A stretch of 64,000 bases of DNA from Massilia niastensis DSM 21313 (lineage in GTDB: Bacteria; Pseudomonadota; Gammaproteobacteria; Burkholderiales; Burkholderiaceae_D). Below are positions 36,001 to 45,100 of the stretch, one piece after another. Numbering within the stretch: position 1 is the stretch's first letter; the number at the start of each line of letters is the position of its first letter. The notes beneath the pieces are model-generated. The model made no database searches. It saw nothing but the letters and a program-made list of their open reading frames with translations, and was not told where the DNA came from. A program made the position numbers and the translations under genes. Where the stretch lies: the NCBI RefSeq assembly GCF_000382345.1, contig NZ_KB908087.1, positions 62,001 to 126,000 of the forward strand. The letters are read 5' to 3'.

Positions 36001-38067
36001 TCAGCCCGGCAGCGCCGCTCCGCAGGAGGCGCAGTAGCGGTCGTCCTGGCGCGCCTGGTGGCCGTGGATGCACTGGCGCGCCGCCGCGATCCCGGCGCCG
36101 AGTTGGGCCTGGGACGACAGCGCCGCCTTGTTCACGTCGTTCTGCAGCGCCAGCAGGTCGAGCTGGTGGCGCCGGTCCTTGTCGACCTCGAGCTCGCGGC
36201 GCGCCTGTTCCTCGCGCACCAGGGCCAGCGCGGCGCGCGCGGCCTCGTCGGGCGCCACCTTCCCCGCACCCACCACCTCGGCCAGCGCGGACAGCTGCCC
36301 CGCGTCCATGCCGGCGTGTACGCGCGTCTTCATGAACTCGCCCAGCACGGCGGCGTTCGGGGTGGGCGCCAGGGCCAGCTTGGCGGTGTCGTCCATCGCG
36401 CCCAGTGCTTCGAAGCGCGCCATCTCGAGACGCGCCAGCTCCAGCGCGTGGGCGCGCTCGGCCGCGCGTGCGGCTTCGCCCAGCGCGGCGCGGCGTTCCT
36501 CGCCGGCCAGTCCGACGTCCTGCAGGCTGCGCGCGTGCATGGCGTCGGCTTCGATGGTGCGCAGCAGCTTCTCGTGCCGGGCCAGGGACTCGGCCTGGCC
36601 GGCGCTGCGGCGCGCGCCGTCGATGCGCTGGCGCGCCTGTTCGTCTTCCCATTCCTGCAGGCGTTCGGCTTCGCGCAGGCGCGCCGCGTTCGCCAGCTGG
36701 AGCGCCTGGTGGCGCGCCAGGTGTTCGGCTTCGTCGATGTCGCGCAGCTGGCGCGCCGCCCGTTCCTCGCTCTCGCGCAGGCGCAGCAGTTCGGCGCGCT
36801 GGCGCGCGGCGTCCTCGATCTGGCTGGCCTGCTCGATCTTGTTGCGGATCTGCTGCAGCAGCAGCTGTTGCGAGAAGCGCTGCTGCGCCAGCTGGCGCGC
36901 CTGCTGCGATTCCTGCTGCGCGGCCGCCAGCTCGGCGCGCATGCGCACCTGCGCCAGCGCGCGCAGGTGCTGCCATTCGAGCGCTGCGTCGGCGCGCTGA
37001 GCCCCTTTTTGCGCGATGTCGTGTTCGAGTTCGGCCAGCACTTCACCGGCGCCGCGTTCCAGGGCCTGCTTGCGCGACTGCGCCTCGAGGATGCGTCCAT
37101 AAAGTTCGATCTGGCGCGCACGCACGCCATGGGCGCGGTCGGCGCCCTGCAGCGACAGTTCGGCGCGCGCGATCGCCTCGTCCTGGCGCAGTTCGGCGCG
37201 GCGCTGGCGCAGGCGCAGGTCTTCCTCGGCGCGGCGCATGCGCTGCCATTCCTCGGCGCTGTACAGCTCGTCGAGGTGGCGCGCATGTTCGAGCTGGACC
37301 TGCCTGTCGTCCGCCGCCAGCCACAGGCTGCCGACCCGGGCGCGGTTGGCGTCGTATTTGTCGTGCCGCAGCTCCAGTGTGTCGACCTGGGTCACGGCCA
37401 GGCCGTACCGGGCCAGCAGCAGCTTCAGGCCGCCCTGCAGGCGTTCGTCGAGCTGTTCGCGCAGCGCGCGGTTGCCGGCCATCTCGCGGATCGAGCGCGC
37501 GCCCACGAATTCCGCCGCCAGCTGGCGCACCGGATGGGCCAGCAGCTCGCGCAGCCCGGCGCTGCCGATGGTCCCGGGAGCGGTCATGAAGTGGCGCGCG
37601 AACGCCGCTACATTCTCGATCTTGACGCTGACCGTGAAGCGCGCGCTCACCGCCAGGTGCTCGCAGGTCTGGAGATCGTCGAAATCGAAGGCGACCGGCA
37701 GCGCATTGGTGCGGGTGACGAGGATCTCGGCATGCTGGTCGCGCAGCAGGTGGTTGAGGCGCGTGAAGAAGCCTTCGATCTCGTACTCGCCCTGCGGGAC
37801 CTCGGTCGCCTTGTCGCCCTGCAGGATGTAGGCGCGCGCGGTGGCGGGCACGCGCAGGGTCTTGACGAACACGCCGGACAGCTCGCGCACGCCGAAGAAC
37901 ACCGCCAGTTCGTCGGGACCGGCGATCCAGCGGTTCTCGCGCAGCAGCGGCGCATTGCGCGGCGCGCCCAGGACCAGGCCGCAGCCGGCGCAGTAGCTGG
38001 CGTCGCCGCCGTTCTTGCGCTCGCAGCGCGGGCAGCCTGCGCCCTTCATTCCGAACATCTGGAACAT
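36001..38067 (-). CDS. SPFH-like coiled-coil protein with zinc ribbons at both ends
   Basis: 688 aa. N-terminal zinc ribbon (CPRC ... CAGC, residues 12-29), an SPFH/band-7-like domain (about 45-255, with PQGEYEIEGFFTRLNHLLRD and GLKLLLARYGLAVTQVDTLE), a very long Ala/Gln/Arg/Glu coiled coil (about 265-570) and a C-terminal zinc ribbon (CIHGH ... CASC). No membrane helix. SPFH proteins form ring or cage scaffolds at membranes and localise partners, so this may hold the kinase and the cell-wall enzymes together. GGAG precedes the ATG. In a row with the kinase-SUMF1 gene. Confidence 0.78.
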   Translation of the reverse strand: MFQMFGMKGAGCPRCERKNGGDASYCAGCGLVLGAPRNAPLLRENRWIAGPDELAVFFGVRELSGVFVKTLRVPATARAYILQGDKATEVPQGEYEIEGFFTRLNHLLRDQHAEILVTRTNALPVAFDFDDLQTCEHLAVSARFTVSVKIENVAAFARHFMTAPGTIGSAGLRELLAHPVRQLAAEFVGARSIREMAGNRALREQLDERLQGGLKLLLARYGLAVTQVDTLELRHDKYDANRARVGSLWLAADDRQVQLEHARHLDELYSAEEWQRMRRAEEDLRLRQRRAELRQDEAIARAELSLQGADRAHGVRARQIELYGRILEAQSRKQALERGAGEVLAELEHDIAQKGAQRADAALEWQHLRALAQVRMRAELAAAQQESQQARQLAQQRFSQQLLLQQIRNKIEQASQIEDAARQRAELLRLRESEERAARQLRDIDEAEHLARHQALQLANAARLREAERLQEWEDEQARQRIDGARRSAGQAESLARHEKLLRTIEADAMHARSLQDVGLAGEERRAALGEAARAAERAHALELARLEMARFEALGAMDDTAKLALAPTPNAAVLGEFMKTRVHAGMDAGQLSALAEVVGAGKVAPDEAARAALALVREEQARRELEVDKDRRHQLDLLALQNDVNKAALSSQAQLGAGIAAARQCIHGHQARQDDRYCASCGAALPG

Positions 38068-38149
38068 ATCGACTCCGTTTATCTTTCTACAACACCCACG
38101 CACCCGGCGATTCTATCAGGGCGTGGCGCACGCCGCCTTGCGGCCGCGC

Positions 38150-39157
38150 TCAAATGATGCCGATCCGCTCCACGCAGGCCAGGCTGGCGCCGCGCGCCCG
38201 CAATTCCTCGCGCAACCCGCGCGGCAGCGCGCCTTCCCAATCCTTCGGCAGCAACACCCGGTCCCCCGGCGCCGCCTCGCGCGCGATCAGCGCGCATTTC
38301 GGCGCCAGCGCATCGACCGCTTCCACCCTGCCCGCATGCCAGGCCGACGAACGGCCGCTGGCGATGATTCGTCCGCGCGCCAGGAATTCGCGCCCGCGCG
38401 CGATGCGGTCGGCGATCACCAGCGCCAGTTCGTAGGAATCGCCCTGGAAGCGCGGCTCGCCGAAGCGCACCGTGGTGCGCCACTGGCCCTGGCCCCGGCC
38501 GTCGAAGTGGCGCGCGCCGGCCAACACCGCCCGCACCTGCTCCTGCCTTGCCGGATCGAGGTCCGGCACGCCGACCGCGCTGTCCTCGTCCGCGCCCGGC
38601 TGCTGCGCCAGCGGACGCACGCTGACCTCGACCCAGCCGAGCCGATCCTGTTCGCCACCGCTGTGCAGCGGGAACCAGGCGCGCGCGCTCGACACGCCGG
38701 CGCCCGGGTCGGGCTGGCCGTTCAGGGCGCCGAGGTGGGCCAGCCCATCGGGGCCGCCGGCCAGCACGCCTTCCGGGACGCGCGCCAACGAGCGGCCGTC
38801 GATGCGGCCGAGGTGCCAGGCGTCGGACCAGCCGTTCGCCACCACCGCCCGCTGCGGGCGAACGACGCCGCGCACGATGCGGTCGGCCAGCACGGCGGCC
38901 AGTTCCCAGTCGCGCGCGCCGGATCCGGGCATGCGGTCCATGCTCAGCACGACCTGCTCGCGGCTGTCGAAGCGGGCTTCGGTATGGCGCGCCAGGCGCA
39001 CCACCTGCTGCATGCGCTGCGCGAGCTCGGGCGCGCCGGGCACGCTGCACTTGACCTCGGCCCGCCCGGCGCGCGGACGGCGCGTCGCGGTGATGGTCAA
39101 CAGCGAACCGTCCGCGCCCAGGCTGCGGCAGACCGCTTCCTCCGGGTGCGCGCTCAT
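38150..39157 (-). CDS. Lon-protease-like protein with duplicated domain
   Basis: 335 aa, no ATPase domain. Two repeats align with each other (DWELAAVLADRIVRG, 83-97; SYELALVIADRIARG, 241-255) and with the Lon (S16) proteolytic fold. In the second repeat Ser241 falls where Lon has its nucleophile and Lys287 (APKCALIAREAAPGDRVLLP) where Lon has the dyad lysine, 18 positions before the Pro of the VLIP strand. The first repeat has Asp83 and Glu129 there and should be inactive. Assignment rests on motif spacing read by eye. Start overlaps the previous stop (ATGA). Confidence 0.55.
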   Translation of the reverse strand: MSAHPEEAVCRSLGADGSLLTITATRRPRAGRAEVKCSVPGAPELAQRMQQVVRLARHTEARFDSREQVVLSMDRMPGSGARDWELAAVLADRIVRGVVRPQRAVVANGWSDAWHLGRIDGRSLARVPEGVLAGGPDGLAHLGALNGQPDPGAGVSSARAWFPLHSGGEQDRLGWVEVSVRPLAQQPGADEDSAVGVPDLDPARQEQVRAVLAGARHFDGRGQGQWRTTVRFGEPRFQGDSYELALVIADRIARGREFLARGRIIASGRSSAWHAGRVEAVDALAPKCALIAREAAPGDRVLLPKDWEGALPRGLREELRARGASLACVERIGII

Positions 39158-40215
39158 GCCGGCTCCTCCTCGCGTTCCTCGGCCACGGCCAGGCGCCGCG
39201 CCGCGGTGTCCAGCTCGAGGTTGGAGACGATGCGGTCGGCCTCGTCGAACAGCAGCGCCAGCGGTCCCTCGCCGGCGATCTTCAGGCGCGCCAGCAGCGC
39301 CCAGGCGTCGTCCATGGCGAGCGCGGCGCGGCGGCTGTGGCGCGCGCGGCGCAGCTGATCAAAGGCCGCGAGCGGCTGGCCAGGAGCGGCCAGCTCCAGC
39401 GCCGGCATGGTGCCGACCGACAGGGCGACCAGGTCCAGGCGGCGCAGCAGGTCCTGGTGCTGGCGGAACTGCAGCTGGCCGGCCGGCAGCACCGCCACCC
39501 GCAGCGCGCACATCAGGCAGGGCAGTTCCAGGAACAGGCGGCGCAGGGCGCGCGCATCTTCCCGGGCCGGGTCGAAGGCTTCCTGCGGCGCGGCCGCCGC
39601 CGCCTGCACCGGGCGCGGCACGGCTTGCGCGGCCAGGCGCGCTTCCAGCACCCGCGCATAGTCGCGCGCCGCGCCCAGGTCGACCGGCACGCAGTCGTCG
39701 ACCGTCACGCCGAAGCGCGAGTACATCAGCTGGTTGAAACCGGAGCGGAAGGCATTCCATTCTTCCAGGGTGGTGCAGGGCGGCAGGTCGAGGTTGCCCT
39801 GCTCCAGCTCGCGCTGCAGGGCGTGCTCCAGCGCCTGCGCGAAGCCGTCGAGCATGACGGGACCGCCCACCTCGCTGGCGATATACAGGTCGAAGCGGTG
39901 ATGGCTGGCGCGCGGATCGCTCGCATCGATGGCGAAGCTCACCCGCAGGCCGATCTCGGGCGCCTGCGCGAAGGGAGCCAGGTCGCAGGTGTAGGGGCCC
40001 GGATGCACGCACCAGGCGCGCTCGCCTTCGATCACGGCGATGCGCGCGCCCTCCCCCAGGCGGCGCGTGTGCCCGCCATGGTCGACCAGCACCGCCGCGC
40101 AGCGGGCCGGCACCGTGCAGCCTGCCGGCGCCGGCAGGGCGATCGCGCCGGCGCCGAGGCCGGCGGCATTGAATTCGGGTTGCCGCAACGGGCGCTTGAA
40201 CAACGAAGCAAACAT
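39154..40215 (-). CDS. Uncharacterised protein A of the PBP operon
   Basis: 353 aa, soluble, not firmly recognised. Residues about 25-190 (with GARIAVIEGERAWCVHPGPY and MYSRFGVTVDDCVPVDLG) resemble the SPFH-like region of the next-but-one protein and may be a degenerate band-7 domain; the C-terminal half is helical (RQHQDLLRRLDLVALSV). Three ATGs in a row occur; the third (40213-40215) is chosen because AAGGAAGG lies 6 bases before it. Coupled on both sides to neighbouring genes. Confidence 0.7.
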   Translation of the reverse strand: MFASLFKRPLRQPEFNAAGLGAGAIALPAPAGCTVPARCAAVLVDHGGHTRRLGEGARIAVIEGERAWCVHPGPYTCDLAPFAQAPEIGLRVSFAIDASDPRASHHRFDLYIASEVGGPVMLDGFAQALEHALQRELEQGNLDLPPCTTLEEWNAFRSGFNQLMYSRFGVTVDDCVPVDLGAARDYARVLEARLAAQAVPRPVQAAAAAPQEAFDPAREDARALRRLFLELPCLMCALRVAVLPAGQLQFRQHQDLLRRLDLVALSVGTMPALELAAPGQPLAAFDQLRRARHSRRAALAMDDAWALLARLKIAGEGPLALLFDEADRIVSNLELDTAARRLAVAEEREEEPA

Positions 40216-40217
40216 CA

Positions 40218-40775
40218 TCATCCTTCCTTGCAGGGCTCCACCTTGAAGCCTGCGCCATGCCGCTGGAAATGTTGCGCCGGCGCGGATGCGAACGGCCAGC
40301 GGCCCTCGCACTCGCCGTCGCCATCGAGGCGGCCTTCCAGCACCACCGCCCCCGCGCCATCCGTCACCCGCAGCGCCGGGCGCTGCGCGAGCACCGCGTG
40401 CGCGCCCGCCGCCTGCGGCGCGAGCTGGAGAATCACCTGGCAGGCCTGTCCTTCGCCCACGAAATGCAGGCGCCACATGCCGTCGTCGGTCGCCAGCGCC
40501 TGCAGCGCCGCGCCGCCGTCGGCCGCGCGCAGCAGGCCGGCGCTGCCGCGCCAGGCCCGGGCCCGGGCGCGGCGTTCGTCGGCCAGGTGGCGCAGGCGCC
40601 GCAGGGTCAGCGGCGACTCCTGCAGCGCCGCGCGCTCGCCCGGCGTCAAGGGCCGGCTGCCGTCCAGCGCGGCGCGCAGCACCCCGTCGCCCAGCATGAG
40701 GCGGTCGCCTTCCACCCGGCGCCCCAGCAGCAGGCGTGCGCGCAACTTGCGGTCCAGTTCCGTCGTTTCCATCAT
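40218..40775 (-). CDS. Uncharacterised protein B of the PBP operon
   Basis: 185 aa, soluble, not recognised. N-terminal part helical and charged (ELDRKLRARLLLGRRVEGD, LTLRRLRHLADERRARAR), C-terminal part beta-rich (WRLHFVGEGQACQVILQLAP). AAGGAG precedes the double ATG; the first ATG overlaps the TGA of the preceding gene, showing coupling. Composition argues for a real protein. Function unknown. Confidence 0.7.
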   Translation of the reverse strand: MMETTELDRKLRARLLLGRRVEGDRLMLGDGVLRAALDGSRPLTPGERAALQESPLTLRRLRHLADERRARARAWRGSAGLLRAADGGAALQALATDDGMWRLHFVGEGQACQVILQLAPQAAGAHAVLAQRPALRVTDGAGAVVLEGRLDGDGECEGRWPFASAPAQHFQRHGAGFKVEPCKEG

Positions 40776-42058
40776 TCCTTCTCCTTCGTGGCCGAACCGT
40801 GCAGGCGCGCGATGGCGGCGTCGCGGCGCTTGCGCAGGGTCGGCAGCGAGATGTCGTCGAGCACGGCCAATTGTTGCATGGTCGGCAGTTCGCCCGTCGC
40901 CGGGTCCAGCCAGGCGGCCGGATAGCTGTCGTCGAACGGCCCCAGCATCCTGAGGTAGACCGCCAGCCGCACCGGCAGCGAATCGTCCGCCATGTGGCGC
41001 GCCACCCAGCTGCCGCGGTCCTGGGCGCACGCCGCCGACTGGATATAGCCGGGGGGGAGGGAAACCCGCAGGGCGACCGCGGCCAGGCGCGCCTCCTCGA
41101 GGGCATCCAGGGGCGCGGCCTGCGCCTCGTCGGGCGCGCCGTCCGCGTCGAATTCATCCTCGCGGGCCGCGAGCAGCTGGTCCGGGCCCGGCGTGGTGGC
41201 CTGGACGGATTCGTCCAGCACGCGCTGGACATCGTCCAGCCAGGCGGCCACGTCGCCCGCCTCGTGCAGCCAGTCGCGGTCCTGGTTCGACGACAGCTGT
41301 TCGTAGTCGCCGATCTCGCGCAGCATCGCCTCGACCCGCGCGGGCCCCGTCTTCAGGCTGGCGAAGCGCTTGGAACGGGTGTGCAGCGGTCCCGGCGCGC
41401 CGCCAAAGCGCTCCTGGCTCTCGCTCCAGCGCATCACCCACTCGGCCTTGCAGTCGGCGATGGAACGCAGCTGGCGCGCTTCGATCGGCTGCGCCTGGAT
41501 CGCGCGTCCGAGGATGGCGCCGACCTGCGCGGCATGCTCGCGCCAGCCGTCGAACAGGCGGCCGATCTCATGGTAGGCGGTATCGAGCATGCGGTAGGCG
41601 TACATGCGGTTCGGGCTGCAGGGCCGGCCGCAGGCGACCTGGTAGGCCTCGCTGTCGACCTTGTCGCGCAGGCCGGCGTACAGGTCGTTGAATTTCTTGC
41701 GCAGCAGTCCTTCGCCGCCGGGCTGGCGCCAGAAGTGCGGATTGCGCGCGTGGTCGCCGCCCAGCGCCGCGCACAGGGCGGTCCAGTCGCCGGGGCGGGC
41801 CTGGAGCTCGGCCACCAGGTTCAGCGCCAGCTCCAGCACCGTGTCGCCATAGCTGTTGCCGGCTTGCGCGCCGCGCGCCGCGTTGGCGTGCAGGCTGGCG
41901 GCCACCGCCTCGACATACAGGACGAGCGTGGCATCGGTGTCGGCATCGAGCAGGCGGGCGACATCGACACATCCCAGCGCCTGCAGGGAGCACTGTCCCA
42001 ACAGCTTGCGGACCTGCTCCCAACCGTGCTCCTGATACCGGGTTCCCGGCAAACGCAT
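40772..42058 (-). CDS. Uncharacterised protein C of the PBP operon
   Basis: 428 aa, mainly helical, not recognised. N-terminal two thirds contain several Trp/Arg-rich helices (NPHFWRQPGGEGLLRKKFND). The last about 60 residues (MQQLAVLDDISLPTLRKRRD) look like a sigma-region-4 or RNA-binding helix-turn-helix. Start at ATG 42056-42058, with GAGGAAGG just before it; the frame extends 19 codons upstream without a ribosome site. 89 bases after the PBP gene and coupled to protein B. Confidence 0.7.
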   Translation of the reverse strand: MRLPGTRYQEHGWEQVRKLLGQCSLQALGCVDVARLLDADTDATLVLYVEAVAASLHANAARGAQAGNSYGDTVLELALNLVAELQARPGDWTALCAALGGDHARNPHFWRQPGGEGLLRKKFNDLYAGLRDKVDSEAYQVACGRPCSPNRMYAYRMLDTAYHEIGRLFDGWREHAAQVGAILGRAIQAQPIEARQLRSIADCKAEWVMRWSESQERFGGAPGPLHTRSKRFASLKTGPARVEAMLREIGDYEQLSSNQDRDWLHEAGDVAAWLDDVQRVLDESVQATTPGPDQLLAAREDEFDADGAPDEAQAAPLDALEEARLAAVALRVSLPPGYIQSAACAQDRGSWVARHMADDSLPVRLAVYLRMLGPFDDSYPAAWLDPATGELPTMQQLAVLDDISLPTLRKRRDAAIARLHGSATKEKE

Positions 42059-42147
42059 ACCTTCCTCATCCTCACTGGCACCCGCACGCTGGCGGTGTGA
42101 AACAAATAATGCCATACAAACACAGTCTCGAGGCGTTCAGGAAGCGG

Positions 42148-45100
42148 CTATTTCCCCTTCTGTTTGACGGACTGGTCCTGCAAGGCGTGCAACAACGTGG
42201 CGATGACGGGCGCCGCGTGGGCCCCGCCGGTGGCGCCGGAATGGCTGACGAAGGCGGCGAACGCCAGGCGCCGGGTCTGCCCCGGCAGGCTGCCGGGCTC
42301 CAGCCAGCCCATGAACCAGACCGTGGCCAGCCCGTCCGTCCCGGCCGGCGCGGTCCCGGTCTTGCCGTACAGGCCGGGCCGCAGCGCGTCGAACCCGGGC
42401 GCGCGGAAGGCGCCGGCCGCCGTGCCGGCGTCGACCACCCCCTTCATGCCGGCGCGGATCCGGTCGAGCCGCACGTCCAGGACCACGCCGGGCGCGGCGA
42501 CGGCCGCCCGGCCGTCCAGCGCCAGCAGCAGTCGCGGGGCGACGATCCGCCCCTCCCCGACCGCCGCCGCCGCCAGCGCCATCTGCAGCGGGGTGGCCTG
42601 CATGCGCAGTCCGATCGCCATCTGGCGCAGCTCGTGGCGGGTATGGACCGGGTCCAGGCCGGACGCGCTGGCCTGCAGGGCGTCCCATTCGGCCCAGCGG
42701 TAATCCGGCGGCAGCAGGCCGCCGTCCAGCCGCATTGGCTGGCCGAAGCCGAGCCGGCGCGCCATCCCGGCCACCGGACGCAGGGCGTCGAGCGCGCCCG
42801 GCTCCAGCGCGCGCGCGCCGGGCACGCCCCCTTCCGGGCGGCCCATCAGGGTACGGTCGCTCAGTTCGGCGCCCCAGGCGAACCAGGTATTCACGCTGTG
42901 CGCGAGCGCCGGGCCGAGGCCGAGCCGGCCGCCGTCGGCGCGCCTGCCGGCCACCTGCTCGCGGAAGTTGGTGATGTGGGCGCGGGTGCTGTCGGCCGGA
43001 TAGGTGGCGGCGCCGCTGCGGAAGGCATAGCCCTGCGCGCGCGCCAGCGCATCCAGTTCGGCCAGCGGCAGTCCGGACAGCATGGCGTCGAGCCGGCCGT
43101 CGTGGCGCGCCGCCTGCTCCAGTCCCAGCGCGCTGATCACCTTGAAGGTCGAGCCGGGCGCCCGGTGGGCCCCGCCGTCGTGCTGGAACGCCGCCACCCG
43201 CAGCGGGCTGCGCGCCGGGTCGGCGCGGTCGAAGTCGCGCAGCTCGCGCCAGCGGCGCGGATCGGCCCGGCCGGCGCCGCTCGACGCCGCGGCCAGGATA
43301 TCGCCGGAAGCCGCGTCGAGCAGCACCAGGCCCGCCCTGCGCTCCGGCGGCGGCGCCTGGCCGGCCTCGCAGGCGCGGCCATCCCAGCGGCCCTGGCGCA
43401 GGCCGACGCAGTCGAGCGCCGCCTGCGCCAGGGTCTGGATGCCCAGGTCCAGGCTCAGGCGCGCTGCATGCCCGGCGCCTGGCAGGCGCGCCAGCATCCC
43501 GGCCACGCTGCCCGCATGTTCGCGGTGCACGCCCAGCAGCGGCGCCAGGCCGGCGGCGCTGGCCGGCCCGGACGGCTGGCCGTCGGCCCACAGGACGGCG
43601 CCTTCGCGATCGGCCAGGCGTACCGGCACGGCGCCGACGCCCGGTGCGCCGGCGGCGCCCGGCAGCGGCCGCCAGACCAGGTAGCCCTCTTCCAGCCGCA
43701 GGTGGCGGTAGGCCGCGTCGGCCGCGCCGGACAGCGCGGCCAGGTCGAGCGGCTCGACCTCGAGCGCGACCTGGCGCGCGCCCGGCTCCGGCGCCAGGAC
43801 CACGCGCTGCACCGCTCCCGGCGCGGGACAGGCGCGGCCGTCGCAGGCGTCGGTCGCCATCACCCTGGCGCCGCTCACTGCCAGGAGACGCCCGGCCAGC
43901 AGCAGTTCCACGGGACCGGCGCCGGCCGGCGCGCGCAGGGTGACCTTGGTTCCCGTCCTGCCGCCATCCCAGCCGGCGACCCGGGTCCACGGCTTCCAGC
44001 CTTCCGGCAGGCGCGCGAACAGGCGCATGGCCGCCACCGGCAAGCCTTCCGCCAGCGCCGCCGGCGCCCCGCCCAGGCTCGCATGCCAGGGCGCGGAGCC
44101 GCCGGGCCGCACCCGCCAGGCGACCAGCCGGCGTTCGCTGTTGAAGATCCGCACCTGCTCGCGCACGTAGGTGCCGTCGGCGCGGTGGTAGAGCCGCTCG
44201 AGCAGGCGGCGGTCGCCCTCGTCGAGGCTCAGGTTTTCCCAGCCGGGCAGGTCGGCGCGCACCCCGGCCCCGGCCGCGCCCCAGGCAGCCAGGTCGCGCG
44301 GGGCCAGTTCGGCCAGGCCATCCTTCCCGAGCCGGACCAGGCCGCGCCGGTACAGCTGGTCGAACAGCGCCTGGTCTTCCATCCCGGGCGCGGCGGCCGC
44401 GGGCACCTGGTAACGCCCCGGCGCCAGGTGCAGGCGCACCGGCGCGGCGCCTGCGCCGAAAGCCTGGACCAGGGCAGGTCCGGCGGCGGCGGCGTCCGGC
44501 CGGTAGCGCTGCACCACCAGTTCGCCGGCCTGCGGACAGCCCGGCGTGGCGCGGCGTGAAAAGCGCAGCGCCTCGCCTTGCCAGACCAGCCAGCCGGCCT
44601 GCCACAGCGCGGCCTGGCCGCGCGCGGCGCGGATCACGGCGCCCCGGGTGGCGTCGCCGCCAAAGGCCGCCCTGCCGCCGGCGTCCCAGGCAAGCTTGAG
44701 CTGGGAACCGGGGGCCGCGTTGCCGCTGATCTCGACGCGCGGCATGGTCGAGCCGGGTTGCGTCGCCAGGACGTTGCGGGGCGGCAGGCCCCTGGCGCGG
44801 GCGAGCGCCGCCGCTTCCTCGACGGTATAGCCGATGCGCAGCGGCAGCAACAGCGGACGCTGCGGAGCCAGCACCTGGGTGCACAGGTCGACCCGTACGG
44901 GCGGATCGGCGCGCATGCCCGGGGCGACCAGCAGCGCCGCGCCGTCGTGCTGGGTCAGCGTGGCGCCGCCGCCGGCCGGCACCTCGATCCGCACGCCCGG
45001 CAGCAGCGGCTGCAGGCTGGCAAGGCCGGCATCGCCGCCGTCGCCGCCCGCCAGCGCCAGCGCGCGCGCATGCAGCGCCAGCGCCAGCGCTCCCGCCGCC

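Noticed and set aside
42059..42115. Upstream start for protein C
   Set aside because: No ribosome site before the ATG at 42113-42115, whereas GAGGAAGG directly precedes the ATG at 42058.
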